This document shows positions 47,501-59,500 of a DNA stretch of 64,000 nt, in pieces. Both the position numbers and the translations under genes were made by a program. This stretch comes from Elephas maximus indicus (lineage: Eukaryota; Chordata; Mammalia; Proboscidea; Elephantidae): NCBI RefSeq assembly GCF_024166365.1, contig NC_064842.1, positions 13,425,001 through 13,489,000 on the forward strand. Reading direction: 5' to 3'. Each line of letters begins with the position of its first letter. The first letter of the stretch is position 1. Under the pieces are notes generated by a model. That model ran no database searches and was not told where the DNA came from. It saw only the letters and a list, made by a program, of their open reading frames with translations.

Positions 47501-50500
47501 GAGGAAGAGACTGAGGCTCTAAGTGGCTGACCAGGTCCACAAAGCAAGTAGCCAAACTGGGACCAGCTGACTGGTGCCTCTAGGTCTGGTACCCCTTCAC
47601 CTCAAGTATGCAGCCACCAAGTGGTGGTTTCAGAGATGCTGAGAAGGCCCTCTACCCCATCTCCCCCAACGAATGTACCTCCTCCTCTGCACACTAAGTC
47701 AGAGGTTGGCAAAATCTTTATAAAGGGCCAGATGGTAAATATTTTCAGCTTTGCAAGCTGTTCAGTCTCTACCACAGCTACTCAGCTCTCCTGTCGTAGC
47801 CTGAAAGCAGCCATAGATGATCCGTAAACCAATTTCTGTGGCTGTGTTCCAATAGAACTTTATTTACAAAAGCAGACAACGATCCACAGGCTGTAGTTTG
47901 CCAACCCCTGCAACAGATAATTCCTCAATTAGAGTTTTATCCCATTAGGTGAGGGAAGGCCATCAGCATAATTACCCTTAAGCATGAATGAATCTCATCT
48001 CCTTCTGTTAACAAGTTTTGGAAGTGGGGAGGGCAGAGACACCATAAGGGTGGGCAAGGGATAGGCCCAAGAAAACAAGGACCCAGAACAAGAGGCAAAA
48101 CAGACCCAGGATGTTCCTGGCCTCTGGGTTCACTGAGGGGCTAGTGTGAAGGGGAGGAGATGACCCCAGGCCTCCTCAGGCCAGGTCAGCCTGGCTAATA
48201 TCAGACCTTCCCGCAAGAGCCCCGTGAGGGGAAGGTCCACCAGGGGGAGCCACAGCTGAGGTGAAGGATATCTGCCCTCCACACTCTAACCACACTGCTT
48301 TCCAGGGTGACACAAACAGCCCCTAAGACCAGTCAGCCTGAAAGCAAGAGAGAGGCTGAAGGGGGCTGTCTGTGTTAGGTCCCCATGAGTCTCAGACAGC
48401 GCAGGCCATCTTTTTCCATTGGCCCATCACGGCCCCTTCCCACCCAGACGGGGCGGCCAACCAGTCCCCACCTTGACTGGGCCCACTGTCTCCCCTCATC
48501 TTCATCGTCTTCCAGCAGACTCCAGCCTCGGGGACCAGGGACCCCCTCAGAGCTCCACCTGCCCCACTCAGTGACTAATGGCCACCTCTTCCCACCGAGG
48601 GCTGGGCTCCTCTGCCCTGGGTGGCTGACCTGGGCCCCTCCCTGGCTGCAGATACTTTCTGGATGAACCCTCAGTACGTGATCAAGCTGGAGGAGGAGGA
48701 CGAGGACCAGGAGGACGGGGAGAGTGGCTGCACCTTCCTGGTGGGCCTGATCCAGAAGCACCGGCGGCGGCAGAGGAAAATGGGGGAGGACATGCACACC
48801 ATCGGCTTTGGCATCTATGAGGTGGGCAGATGGCGCTGCCACCTCCCCATCTGCCTTTGCTCTTCTCAGCCCGAGTGAAAGGCCAGCCAGAGGCAGAACC
48901 AGGAGACAGGGAGTGTGGCTAAGGGAAAGCAAAGCCATGGCCTGCCAGTTTTTAGGAGAACCTCATGCAGGGAGGTCCCTGAAGCCGGTCTGTGTCATCC
49001 GGGGGTTCCAAGCCCTTGGCTGGGCCCCTATAGCCAGCTTCCTGGGAGTTGTTGTTAGCTGCTGTTCAGTTGGCCCCCGACTCCTGGCAACCCCACACAC
49101 ACTGGGACAGAATGCTGCCCAGTCCTGGGCCATCTCCATGTTTGGCAGTGGATCAGACCATTGATCCATAGGGTTTTCATTGGCTCATTTTTGGAACTAG
49201 ATCACCAGGCCTTTCCTCCTAGTCCATCTTAGTCTGGAAGCTTCGCTCATACCTGTTCAGCATCATAGCAACATGCAAGCCTCCACCAACAGACGTTGGG
49301 AGTTACATTCTTTAGAATGGCCTCCATGAGCTTTCATACCTCCCCAGCCCTGGCCTTCCGGTTTACCCATCAATCTCCAAAGAACAAGGAGACTTAGGCT
49401 GAGAACAGAGTGTCCTGGACCATGGCGGGAACTGTTGCAAGGACAGGAACAGAGCCAGTGGGTCCCTCGTGTCCCAGCCAGCAGAGTCCTTGGCCCGGAA
49501 GGTGGCGAGCTCGGGGGACAGTCAGTGGTTATGCTCCTGCCAGGGCTCCACTGACAAGGTCCCTGTGCCCCACACAGACACTCTCTGCCCGCAGGTCCTT
49601 CTCTCCTTCTGTACCAGTGAAGAGAAGCAAGCCCCATCCCCGCAGTCAGAGGGGAGCCAAGTTATTGGCCCCTCAGGCTGAGGGCTGGGCAGAGAGAATT
49701 AACCTCCGTGCTGGGCCCAGTAACCTCCCCACTCCCCTCTGCAGAACATTGTAGAGCTTCTCACAGCCTTGGGTTAGCAGTGGGGGAAGAGGGGAGCAAG
49801 GAAGACCTGGAGCTGCTGAAGTGGGGTGTGTGTTGGTTTGATGGGTGGCTCCTGAGAGCCGAGTGCACTTCTCTTCCCAGCCCCGCGCACAGTGAGGTCA
49901 CGCTGGCAACCTGTGAACCGCCGCGGTGGGAGTATTTACACCACGGAAATTGGCAGAGACCACAAATCAGGGCTCCTACCCACCCAAGAGCCACTACCCA
50001 TGTGTGCCTGGGGAGAGGCTCTCCACACACCATCGCTGGCAAGAGTGATAACCTGTTCACCTGCCTGAGGAGGGGGTTGGGCAAGAGTTGGGCAAGCACC
50101 ATCAGTGCTAAAAATGCACGTAATTCCAAACTGCTCAGTCCCTGATACAGATGCAGAGGACTTCAGACCTGGGACACAATAGCTCCAGGGAAAACACAGA
50201 CTGAATTGTGAGACACAGGCCCACTCCCGGCACCTGGCTTGGAAACCCAGTCACAGGCTTTCCAAGCTGGGAAGGATCTGTGACATTGGGCCCAACTTTG
50301 GAGATAAGAGGGGAAGTGACTTACTGACAGAAGTACAGGTCAGATATGCAGACAGAGGCCTAGAACCGCCTCACCCCCAGTGCCTCTGCGTGGCCGCACT
50401 GAGTCCTCAGACTGAGTGGCTTCCCCTGGGTGGGGGCGGCGTGGGGGCTCCGCTACAGCTGCTGGCTGACCTTAGACGAGTCACTTCCTTCTCGTGCTTC

Positions 50501-53500
50501 GGTTTTACGCTCTATAAATTGAGAACGGTAGTAAGGAAGGGCTGTCCACAGTATTACCAGGTCATAAGATTTTTTTTTTTAACGTGGAAATGCTTTGAGT
50601 CCCTTGAAAAATAATTACTATGTTGATTTGGTTAATAATTGCTAAAGCTACAGAGAAAAGGGGATAGCAAAAGAGACCATTTAAGTGATGGCATTTTTTA
50701 TGCAGCTTCCCCCGAGTCTGAGTCAGGTGTTGTTCTCCTTTATCTTGGCAGGTTCCGGAGGAGGTACGTCTGACACAGCTTAGGCCCTGTCCCTGGGGGC
50801 TTGGGTTCACCAGCAGATGAGAGGCTCAGGCTGCCGGAGCTCAGGAAGTATCGGGAAGCCTGGGCAGGGCTGGTGGCTGTGAAGAGGGAGTGCTGCTCCT
50901 CTGGGACCCTGGTGAGGTTGCTCAGGTCCAGCTGGTCTGAGTTCAGCAGCCGGCAGAGCCCATACATGGTGTGGTTCCAGGTAGACAACACATGGTCCGA
51001 GGACTGTGAGAGTCTCCCCAGAGTCCTGAGTGGCTCTTAAAATGAGCAGAAAGGGAAGCGATGAATCCTGCAGACTGTGAGTTGTAAGACGTTGTGGGAG
51101 CCCAGGAAGGAGACCTAGACCCACTTAATTCCCAGCTCTCCCATTTGTAGGCTGTGTGTCCTTGGACAAGTTACATAATCTCTCTGGTCTTTAGTCCCTT
51201 TTTCAGTGAAGCTGGGCAACCATCCCACTTCACCAGATTACGGCGGGGTTGGATAAACTATGTAAGAGTTAGTAGGTCCACCACGGGGCCCTGGTGGCAT
51301 GGTAGTTAGGAGCTCGGCTGCAAACCAAAAGGTTGACAGTTTGAATCTACCCCCTGCTCCTTGGAAACCCTATGGGGCAGTTTTACTCTGTCCTGTAGGG
51401 TCCCTGTGAGTCGGAATCAGTTCAGTGGCAACAGGTTTGGTTTGCTTGGTTTTGGTGTTAGACTAGCTATGATCCAGACTTTGTCACTGTAGTCCTCTGA
51501 TCTCAGCGAGTGAAGGTGATACTGGTTTGGATCCTTTCTCACTCTGCTGTCTCTTGTCTGTCTGTCCTTTCACCAGTTAACCGGGCAGACCAGCATCCAC
51601 CTCAGCAAGAACTTCTTCCTGACACACAGAGCGCGGGAGCGGTCCGACACCTTCATCAACCTCCGGGAGGTGCTCAACCGCTTCAAGCTGCCTCCGGGAG
51701 AGTATATCCTGGTGCCCTCCACGTTTGAGCCCCACAAAGATGGGGACTTCTGCATCCGGGTCTTTTCTGAAAAGAAAGCTGACTACCAGTAGGTGGTTTT
51801 TCCCTCTCCTCCACCCACCCCTCCCGGTTCCTTCCTCTGGTCTATCCCCTGTTACTTCTCTGACTTTCCGTTCTTTATCTATCTTCCCTGCTTGCTTCAA
51901 AAGGTGAGTGGGGAATTTGGTATTGAAGGATTTTTAGCATTAAACTCAGGGAAGTAAAGAAAAAAAACACTCAAGAATATTCTTTATCGGAAAAGGGTGG
52001 TTGGCCCGTTGTAGAGTGAATTGTAGAGTCTGGTCTCACAGTTGTATCTTTGAATTTTCAAGCTGTTACTGTATTTTCATTTTGATGACTTCTATTAGAC
52101 TAGCTGTGGAGCCCTGGTGGCGCAGTAGTTAAGAGCTCGGCTGCTAACCAAAAGGTTGGCAGTTCAAATCCACCAGCTGCTCCTTGGAAACCCCATAGGG
52201 CAGTTCTGCTCCGTCCTGTAGGGTCACTATGAGTCAGAATCAACTCAATGGCAACGGGTTTGGTTCTCTTGGTTTTGGTATTAGACTAGCTATGAACCTG
52301 GTCCCACCATTTGTAGAAAGCTGGCCAGTGCTGGTATAATCCCTGCTTTCCCAGGCCACTGACCTCAGAGAACCACCAAGGGTGTAAGTGACAATCTCAC
52401 CGGTCTCTGCCTCCAGAACCTCTTCCTGTTTTAGTCACTAGGGCTCCAGGTCCCTTCCTTCCTTGTTGGACCCAAGCTGCTTGGGAATCCTTTCTGGCTG
52501 GTGTCACAGTTCCCTGTACCATCAGCACAGCTTCTGTGCCATTGCTGATGGCCTCAGTTCACAATGGCTTTTGCCCCTTTGGCTGCTGCCTCAGCCGTGG
52601 ATATTCAGCTGGGTACTTGACTACAAGAGACAGAATCAACCTTGGGCAAATTCAGCAAAAGAAAATTCATTGAAAGGCTGTTGGGGACTCCAGAACTGAG
52701 GGGGGACAAGATGGGGAAGGGCAGAAACCAAGGAAGTGCAGAAGGGTCTGGGTGTGGGAAGTAGGGAGTATGGCAGCTGTTGCGTCCCCTGTGGGGGCAG
52801 TGGTGGTTCAGTGGTAGGATTCTCACCTTCCACGCAGGAGACCCAGGTTCAATTCTTGGCCAGTGCGTCTCAGTTGAAGTGACCATACGTCTCTCAGTGG
52901 AGGCTTGCATGTTGCTGTGATGCTGAACAGGCTTCAATGGAGCTTCCAGACTAAGACAGTCTAGGAAGAAAGGCCTGGCAACCAACTTTCAAAAATCAGC
53001 CAGTGAAAACTCTATGGATCACAATAGTCCAATCTACAGCTGATCATGGGGATGGCCCAGGACGGGGCAGTCTTCCATTCCATTATGCATGGGGTCGCCA
53101 TGAGTCAGGGTCCGACTCAACAGCAGCTAACACCATGTCGTCTCTGACCTTGTGCCACTTGCTCAGATCCCAAGAACAAGTACAGTGTGTCTGATGGGCC
53201 AGGCTCAGGTCAGCCATCCAGCCTGCTGGCTTCTAGAGAGGCAAGAGGGCAATGGGAGGTAGAAGCAAGGAAGTAGCCTTGTTCCAAGACAAAACATGAT
53301 ATAGACATGATTTCCCTTGAGGAAGCGGAGGTGCTGTTAAGGATAGGAAACAATACTGGGCAGCTGCAAACCAATAATGTCACCGTGCCTGGCAGCAGCT
53401 TTCCTGCACTGATGGCTGTTTGTAAAGCTTGTCTAGAGGGAGGGGCCTTCCCTCTCGGCTTATAGCAGGATCCTTTGGAGGAAGCCTGGTGCGTTCAGCC

Positions 53501-56500
53501 CACTGTCCCTGCTGTCCTGTGGCAACTCAGCACTGTCCCTCCCTGCAAACCAGAAGCCACTCTCCCAGGGAAGCCCTGATCCTCTCAGCTCTTCCACTCC
53601 TCAGAACGAGCTCCCCCACAAAGGTGTCTTACTTCCTTGTCCTAGGATATTAATTTCAGATTCCAACTGCCAGCACCAAGAGGTCCCTTACTCTTTCTTC
53701 TGTGAGGTGCCAGCACTGCAGAGAGGGCTCTTGGTAGCCTCTGTTAAGATCCAGGGCAGTGCATGGGGAGCTACCCACTACCTTTGCTTCCGTTGAAATT
53801 CCCCATGGGCGTCCACACAGCCTTCCTTCTTTAGCCTTAGGCAGGACAAGCAGGCATGGTGTGCTTCTCAGTATAAAAGGTTTACTATGGTAAAGAGTGT
53901 TTCAGATGGAACCTAAAAGTTGTCTAGGGTACCAGCCCACACTACATGGGAAGATTGTGCCCCAAACTAGCAAGCAAAAACAAAGTCTCCAACTTGCCTG
54001 AAATCTCCCTTGGATCTTTTTTTTTTTTTTTCGGTCTTAATTTCTGCTACTTAGGGGGAAGTGTTACCATAGAAATTTAGGATGGAAAGTAATCCCCTAC
54101 TGGTGCCCCCTGCTGGATGTTAACTTTGCACTTCCACCCCAGCAAGGCTATCTGTAAGGCTTCCTTTTCTCCCTCTCACTAACATGTCATTTTCTTCTGT
54201 TTTCAGAGCCGTCGATGATGAAGTTGAAGCCAACCAGGAAGAGGTACTTGGAGCTCCTTGGAGTCTACCCACTCTGACATGGACAGCCCAGAGATCAGAG
54301 GAGCAAAACACAATCCCAAGGGCTTAAAGGGGCCCCTAGGGCTTCATGAGCACAGCTTGAAACTAGGGCTCCAGCCCTTTGCCCGGGGGATCAGAGTCTG
54401 CTTCCTGCACTGGCTCTGGCCACTGTGTTGGGGTCTGGGCCAGTCCTTGCCCCTGGAGCAGTTAACCCTGCGCACATGAGGGGATGTTAAGGATGGAACA
54501 TCAGTGCTACGTGAAGGGCTGGATGAGTGAGCTTCTTGTCATTCCCCTTTCTGGGCCCCAGTTTCTCATCCATGAAAGCAAAGCTAGAGGACATGACCTC
54601 ACAGATTCCCTAAAGTTCCAAAAGCTGTCATTCAGTGAAGAATCCTGAAGGGCTTTTAGGGATATAACTCGGGGACCTCAGACTAGGCCCAACCTTAAAG
54701 GATCTAAAGTCAAGGGAGGAAAGCACCCCACAGTGAGGAATTACACCATCTCCTCTGTCCCAAGACCTGAGGGGCTAGATAACATCAACCCTTTAGTTGC
54801 TGAAGCTCTGTGTTTGTCATGTGGATTGAGTAAGAGACTCAACAATTTCAGAGGGTCCCATGGGCTGTGCTTTCTAGCCACCATCAGAATTCTTCAGAAC
54901 ATTCCAGTGAGGCTTTATGCTTCTGAGTCCCCATCATAAACAAAACCAAACCTTTTGCCGTTGAGTCAATTCCAAATTATAGTGACCCTATAGACAGAGT
55001 AGAACTGCCCCATAGGGTTTCCAAGGAGTGGTTGGTAGATTCAAACTGCTGACCTTATGGTTAGCAGCCGGATGCTTAGCCACTGCGCCACCAGGACCCT
55101 GAGTCCCCATTACAGTAGACCGTAAAACAGTTGTGGTTGGATGTCAGAGAAGATACCCATTGTGAGAAAAGTTAGAGTGTAAGTCCCTCCCTCTCATGTG
55201 TTTTAACTAGAAGAAGATTCTATTACTAATCCATCACACTGTGCTTATCTCAGACCTGATAACCTTAGAGGGTAACCCAAGAGAAGCTACAAAGGGAGAG
55301 ATGGAAAAGGGAACCATGAAGGGACAGGGGGGCTGCCATGGAAGGGTCAGCAGGCAGCTTGCTCTCATTCTTCACTCTGAGCCATTGTTCTCATTTCTGT
55401 GCTTCACCTTCCAGTTGGACATCAGTGAAGACGACATTGACGATGGATTCAGAAAGCTGTTTGCCCAGCTGGCAGGGGAGGTAGGTGTTCCAGAAAACTC
55501 TACCTTATAAACACTGGTTGATGCCAAGGAAAAGACAGTCGTCCCCAAGGAGACTTCAGTTTAAACAAACTCAACAAAAGCAAAGGGGAATGGCGAATGT
55601 AACTCAGATTTCAGCTTAGACCCCAGCCCATGTCCTCCTGTGACCTGCGCACGTGGCCGGAACGTCCATTATCATGGTCAGCTCTGGCTCTGCATTCCTC
55701 CTTCTGTGGAATTCTTAGTCTCACCTTGTGGCTGTTTATTTTCACTGGTCTGTGCTAGCTGAGGCATGAAATGTGGCCCCTTATCCTTAATTTCCACGAA
55801 AGCAAGCCCACCATGTGTAAGCATTTGGTGGGCCAGAAGGACTTCACACCACAAGAGTGCAAACAACTTAAAACAGTATTATACGACCCTGTTCTTAAAA
55901 AAACCCTTCAGCCATTTACACTGCAGCCCCTGCAAAGCCGTTCAGCCCTTTTCCCAACAACTCCAGAAAAAACTGCTTCGTTATACAGAGGAATTTAGAA
56001 CTTAGCTTTCAACATTGGACTCATCAAAGCCTCCCTTTGTTTAGCCAAAGACTCATCAAAGTGCTGAAGCAGGTGCCATCCGCTCCAGGCTCCCACCTGC
56101 CTTCCTTCCCCTCCCACAGGTTCTCAGGGGAAAGGGGCATTACAGAGACATTTCCCCCACTAATGTGAATTACGTACGCACACACCCCCAAAAAGGGAAA
56201 GATGACTACAAATCAATCTTGGTTTCTAACAGTGGAGTTTGTCGCTCATTTTGACTAATACCATAGGTGAATAGAGGTGCCTGAGCCGTTCTCAGGATCC
56301 CTCACTTAGGGGGCTCTAGACAGGGCTGGGCCGGTTCTTGGAGGCAGCTGGTTTTTACCCGTTTTACAGGAAGCCTAAGCTCTGAGTTTTAGAGGATGAA
56401 GAAGCCTTGCCGGATGGGAGGAACGGGGTGAGAGAACTAAGTCAAATAAGACCACAAATACAGGTGGAGTGGACAATTTATTCTTTGTGTTCTCTGAAGC

Positions 56501-59500
56501 AAAGAAACCTTGAATGGACTCCATCCGGAGCACACTGTTCATTAGCACGGGTGAACGGGCTGTGGCAGTGCTGCTCGGAGTGTGGTCAGCGTGTTGGCAT
56601 CATCGGGGGCTTGTTAGACCCACCTCCTGCACCTGGCACAGAGCCTGGATGGGGCAGGTGGCCGTTACACGTCTGCCGCCCTGGGCTTCCCCGAGCGCCC
56701 ACAGGGGTGAGTAACCTCTCTGGTTGCATGTCCACAGGACGCGGAGATTTCTGCCTTTGAGTTGCAGACCATCCTGAGACGAGTTCTAGCAAAGCGTAAG
56801 TATCCCCTGGTTGCAGACCCCTCCTCCTGCCCCTGTGGTCGGGCGGGAACACGGGAAGCCTTCCTCTTCCACACGGTGGCTGCAGTGGCTGAACCCATCA
56901 CTCCTTACGTAATTGTCACACCGTCACCAAAGAATTGGGTGGAGGAGGAAGTTCCTGAATGACGTGATTTAAAAAAAATAAAGATCTAGAGATCAGAGAT
57001 GAAATCCAGGTTTCTCCAACTAACTAGTTTGTGATCTAAACCAAGTGATATAACTTCCCTCTCTCATTTTCTTATCTGTAAAATAGACACATCACTGCTC
57101 ATCTCTTAGAGTGGCTGAAAGTCTTACGTGAGGTAACATGTGGAAATTGCCTAGCACAAAGCCTGTGTTCAATAAACTGCTGCGATGATGATGACTAACT
57201 GGTGAGAAAAAGCTGAGTCAGCCCAGATAATGGGAGCAGAAACACTCCCAAATCCCCTGGCTGCAGTTAGTGGGGACTCTCCGGAGTAGCAATGACATCT
57301 CATCGATTAGACAGAATGGAAAGAGAAATGGATCGTTTTATACTTACACATAAACTAAGGGAAGGGCTGGGCTTCCACAGAGAATGAGTAAAACTGGGTA
57401 GAGACGTGAGAAATGAGGTGGACCATAAAATTGGTGTGTTGCCATCAGACCGCTCACTCACAAAGGGAGAGAATCACCATCAACATCAGCCCGAGGCTGA
57501 TTCCTACAAGGTGGAGGTCAGACATACCTCCTCCCTTTTTACCAGTTCTGACACCAGCCGTCCCTCCCACGGCACTCTTTACCCTGCAGGGTGATTTCAT
57601 TGCAGTGGCCACACAGAACTCACAGACCGTACTCATAGTTATGGCGCTTATTAGGGAAGTAACAGGCTACAGTTCATGTTCTGGAATGCTCAGGATACAG
57701 CCCTTCAATCAAGACAGCCTCTTCTCAGCTGCGCCCACAGGCATACCTACCTCTGGCCCTCCGCCTCTCGGCCCTGCTCCGCAAGTGTTAGAAAGCTCTT
57801 TAGCTCTGCCAGTAAGTGCTCAGAAGCACCCCGCTCCACCAGTAAGCCTCAGCCTGAAGGTGCTCAACTCTCTTGCTCAGTGGGTTGGCACACCCACTGT
57901 AGCCGCTCTTCACTGTCTTGTGCTTCTCACCGTCTTGCACCTTCTCCAGTGTTACAACTCTGTCTCCTGAGTCTAGGAGGTTCTCAGCCCAGGGACCCCA
58001 GGTCCACTCCTGGCTCTTCTTTCTTGATGGTAGTGAGGTCCCTCCTCCGTTCTGGGATTGGCTTTCTTTTTAAGCCTAGCAGGGTGGCAAAAGTGACCAA
58101 TCGCCTCAGTAGGGCTACATACACCGTATTTGCATGGCCTCACCTCCACATGGGCCCCATATACCTTATTTGCATTAGCAGCAAGCCATCCAATCCACTT
58201 GTGAGTCCCAAGCACCTTATTTGCATAGTCCCACCCATTCATTGTGTGGGAGTCACAAGGACTGGCTAGAAGGGCCATATTAAATAATTCACTGCACTGC
58301 GTAGACCCATGATTCTCACAAAACTTTACAACCTGTAACTGTTATGCAAAAAATATCAAAGGATTGATCGTTCAACCCTTTGATCACCACTGGGAGGCAG
58401 GGGGAAATACATATGTATATAAATATATGTATGTGTACATTATACACATATGTACAAATATATTTATACAGTGTATATATACATATGTATATGTAGTATC
58501 TGTGTATGTTGTTGTCAGCTGTGACTCATAGCCACCCCATGTACAACAGAACAAAACGTTGCCCAGTCCTGTACCATATTCACAATTGTTGGTATGCTCA
58601 AGTCCACTGTTGTAGCCACTGTGTATTTTAAGTGCCTTCCAGCCTGGGGGCAGGGCTCATCTTCCAGCATTCTATTGGGCCTCACCCTCCCTTCATGATC
58701 TGGGGGGAGGATAAGAAGATGGTGTTTACCCTTGAGGCCGCCAGGCACAAGTGAGGTCACAGGGCTCTTCAGATGTGCGGCAGTCACCAGCCTGGGAGAC
58801 TGAAGCCTCATTGTTTGTCCACTGATAGAGGGGGGATGGAAGAGGGGAGTCAGACCACGCTGGCCTTGCTGGGCAAGACTGTCTGACACACGTGCCTCGA
58901 AGCTTAGCTCCTCTCCCCCGGGTGCCTGGTGACTCCAGCCTCTGCCCAAGGGCCCACGCTCAGCTTCTGGCTGTAATTCCGGGAAAACCATGCCCATACC
59001 CAAGAAGGTCGCTATGGTGCTCCGAATGGCAGCTGTGAGGCCTGTGTCCCAAGGTCAGCTGCAGGAGCCCCTGGTATGTGGCTGCCCTCAGATGTAACTG
59101 TTCACAAGAACATGACCCAAGTGTGGACTCCTCGCGATGTCTGTGGGGAACCAACCTCCCTCCAGGCAGGACTCACCCAGTGTAGCACAGTAGGTCACAG
59201 ACAGTGTCCTGGCCGTCAGCCGGGACATGGAGATACTCATACATGCCTGCGGTGCAGCCCGACAGCTCTCAGCAGCCTCCCCCTCACAGGCCACAGCCTA
59301 AGTGAACACACATGCCCTCTGGTGTCCTCCTCGCTGCTGCCTGAGGCCACAGGTGATTCTGCATGCTGTTAGCACATAAGAGGAGCTCCTGGCTGGTGCC
59401 AACTGTTAACAGCCTCAGCTGCTAATTGAAAGGTTGGCAGTTGAGGTCCACCCAGAGGTGCCACGGGAAGAAGGCCTGGTGACCTACTTCCAAAAATTCA

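Larger units (their letters stand above)
46745..48651 (+). other. CAPN2 intron 9
   Basis: It is 1,907 bp with a MIR and a hAT element. 47930-48650 is unassigned. A 187-codon antisense frame there overlaps exon 10 and is a shadow. Confidence 0.9.
50764..51576 (+). other. CAPN2 intron 11
   Basis: It is 813 bp between the microexon and exon 12, with a MIR and an AfroSINE. Confidence 0.9.
51789..54206 (+). other. CAPN2 intron 12
   Basis: It is 2,418 bp, with one AfroSINE and one tRNA-Gly-headed SINE. 53140-54200 shows only a T run near 54019. Confidence 0.9.

Noticed and set aside
48375..48938. 187-codon antisense open frame across exon 10
   Set aside because: It is the reverse of coding exon 10 and intron sequence, with no independent support.
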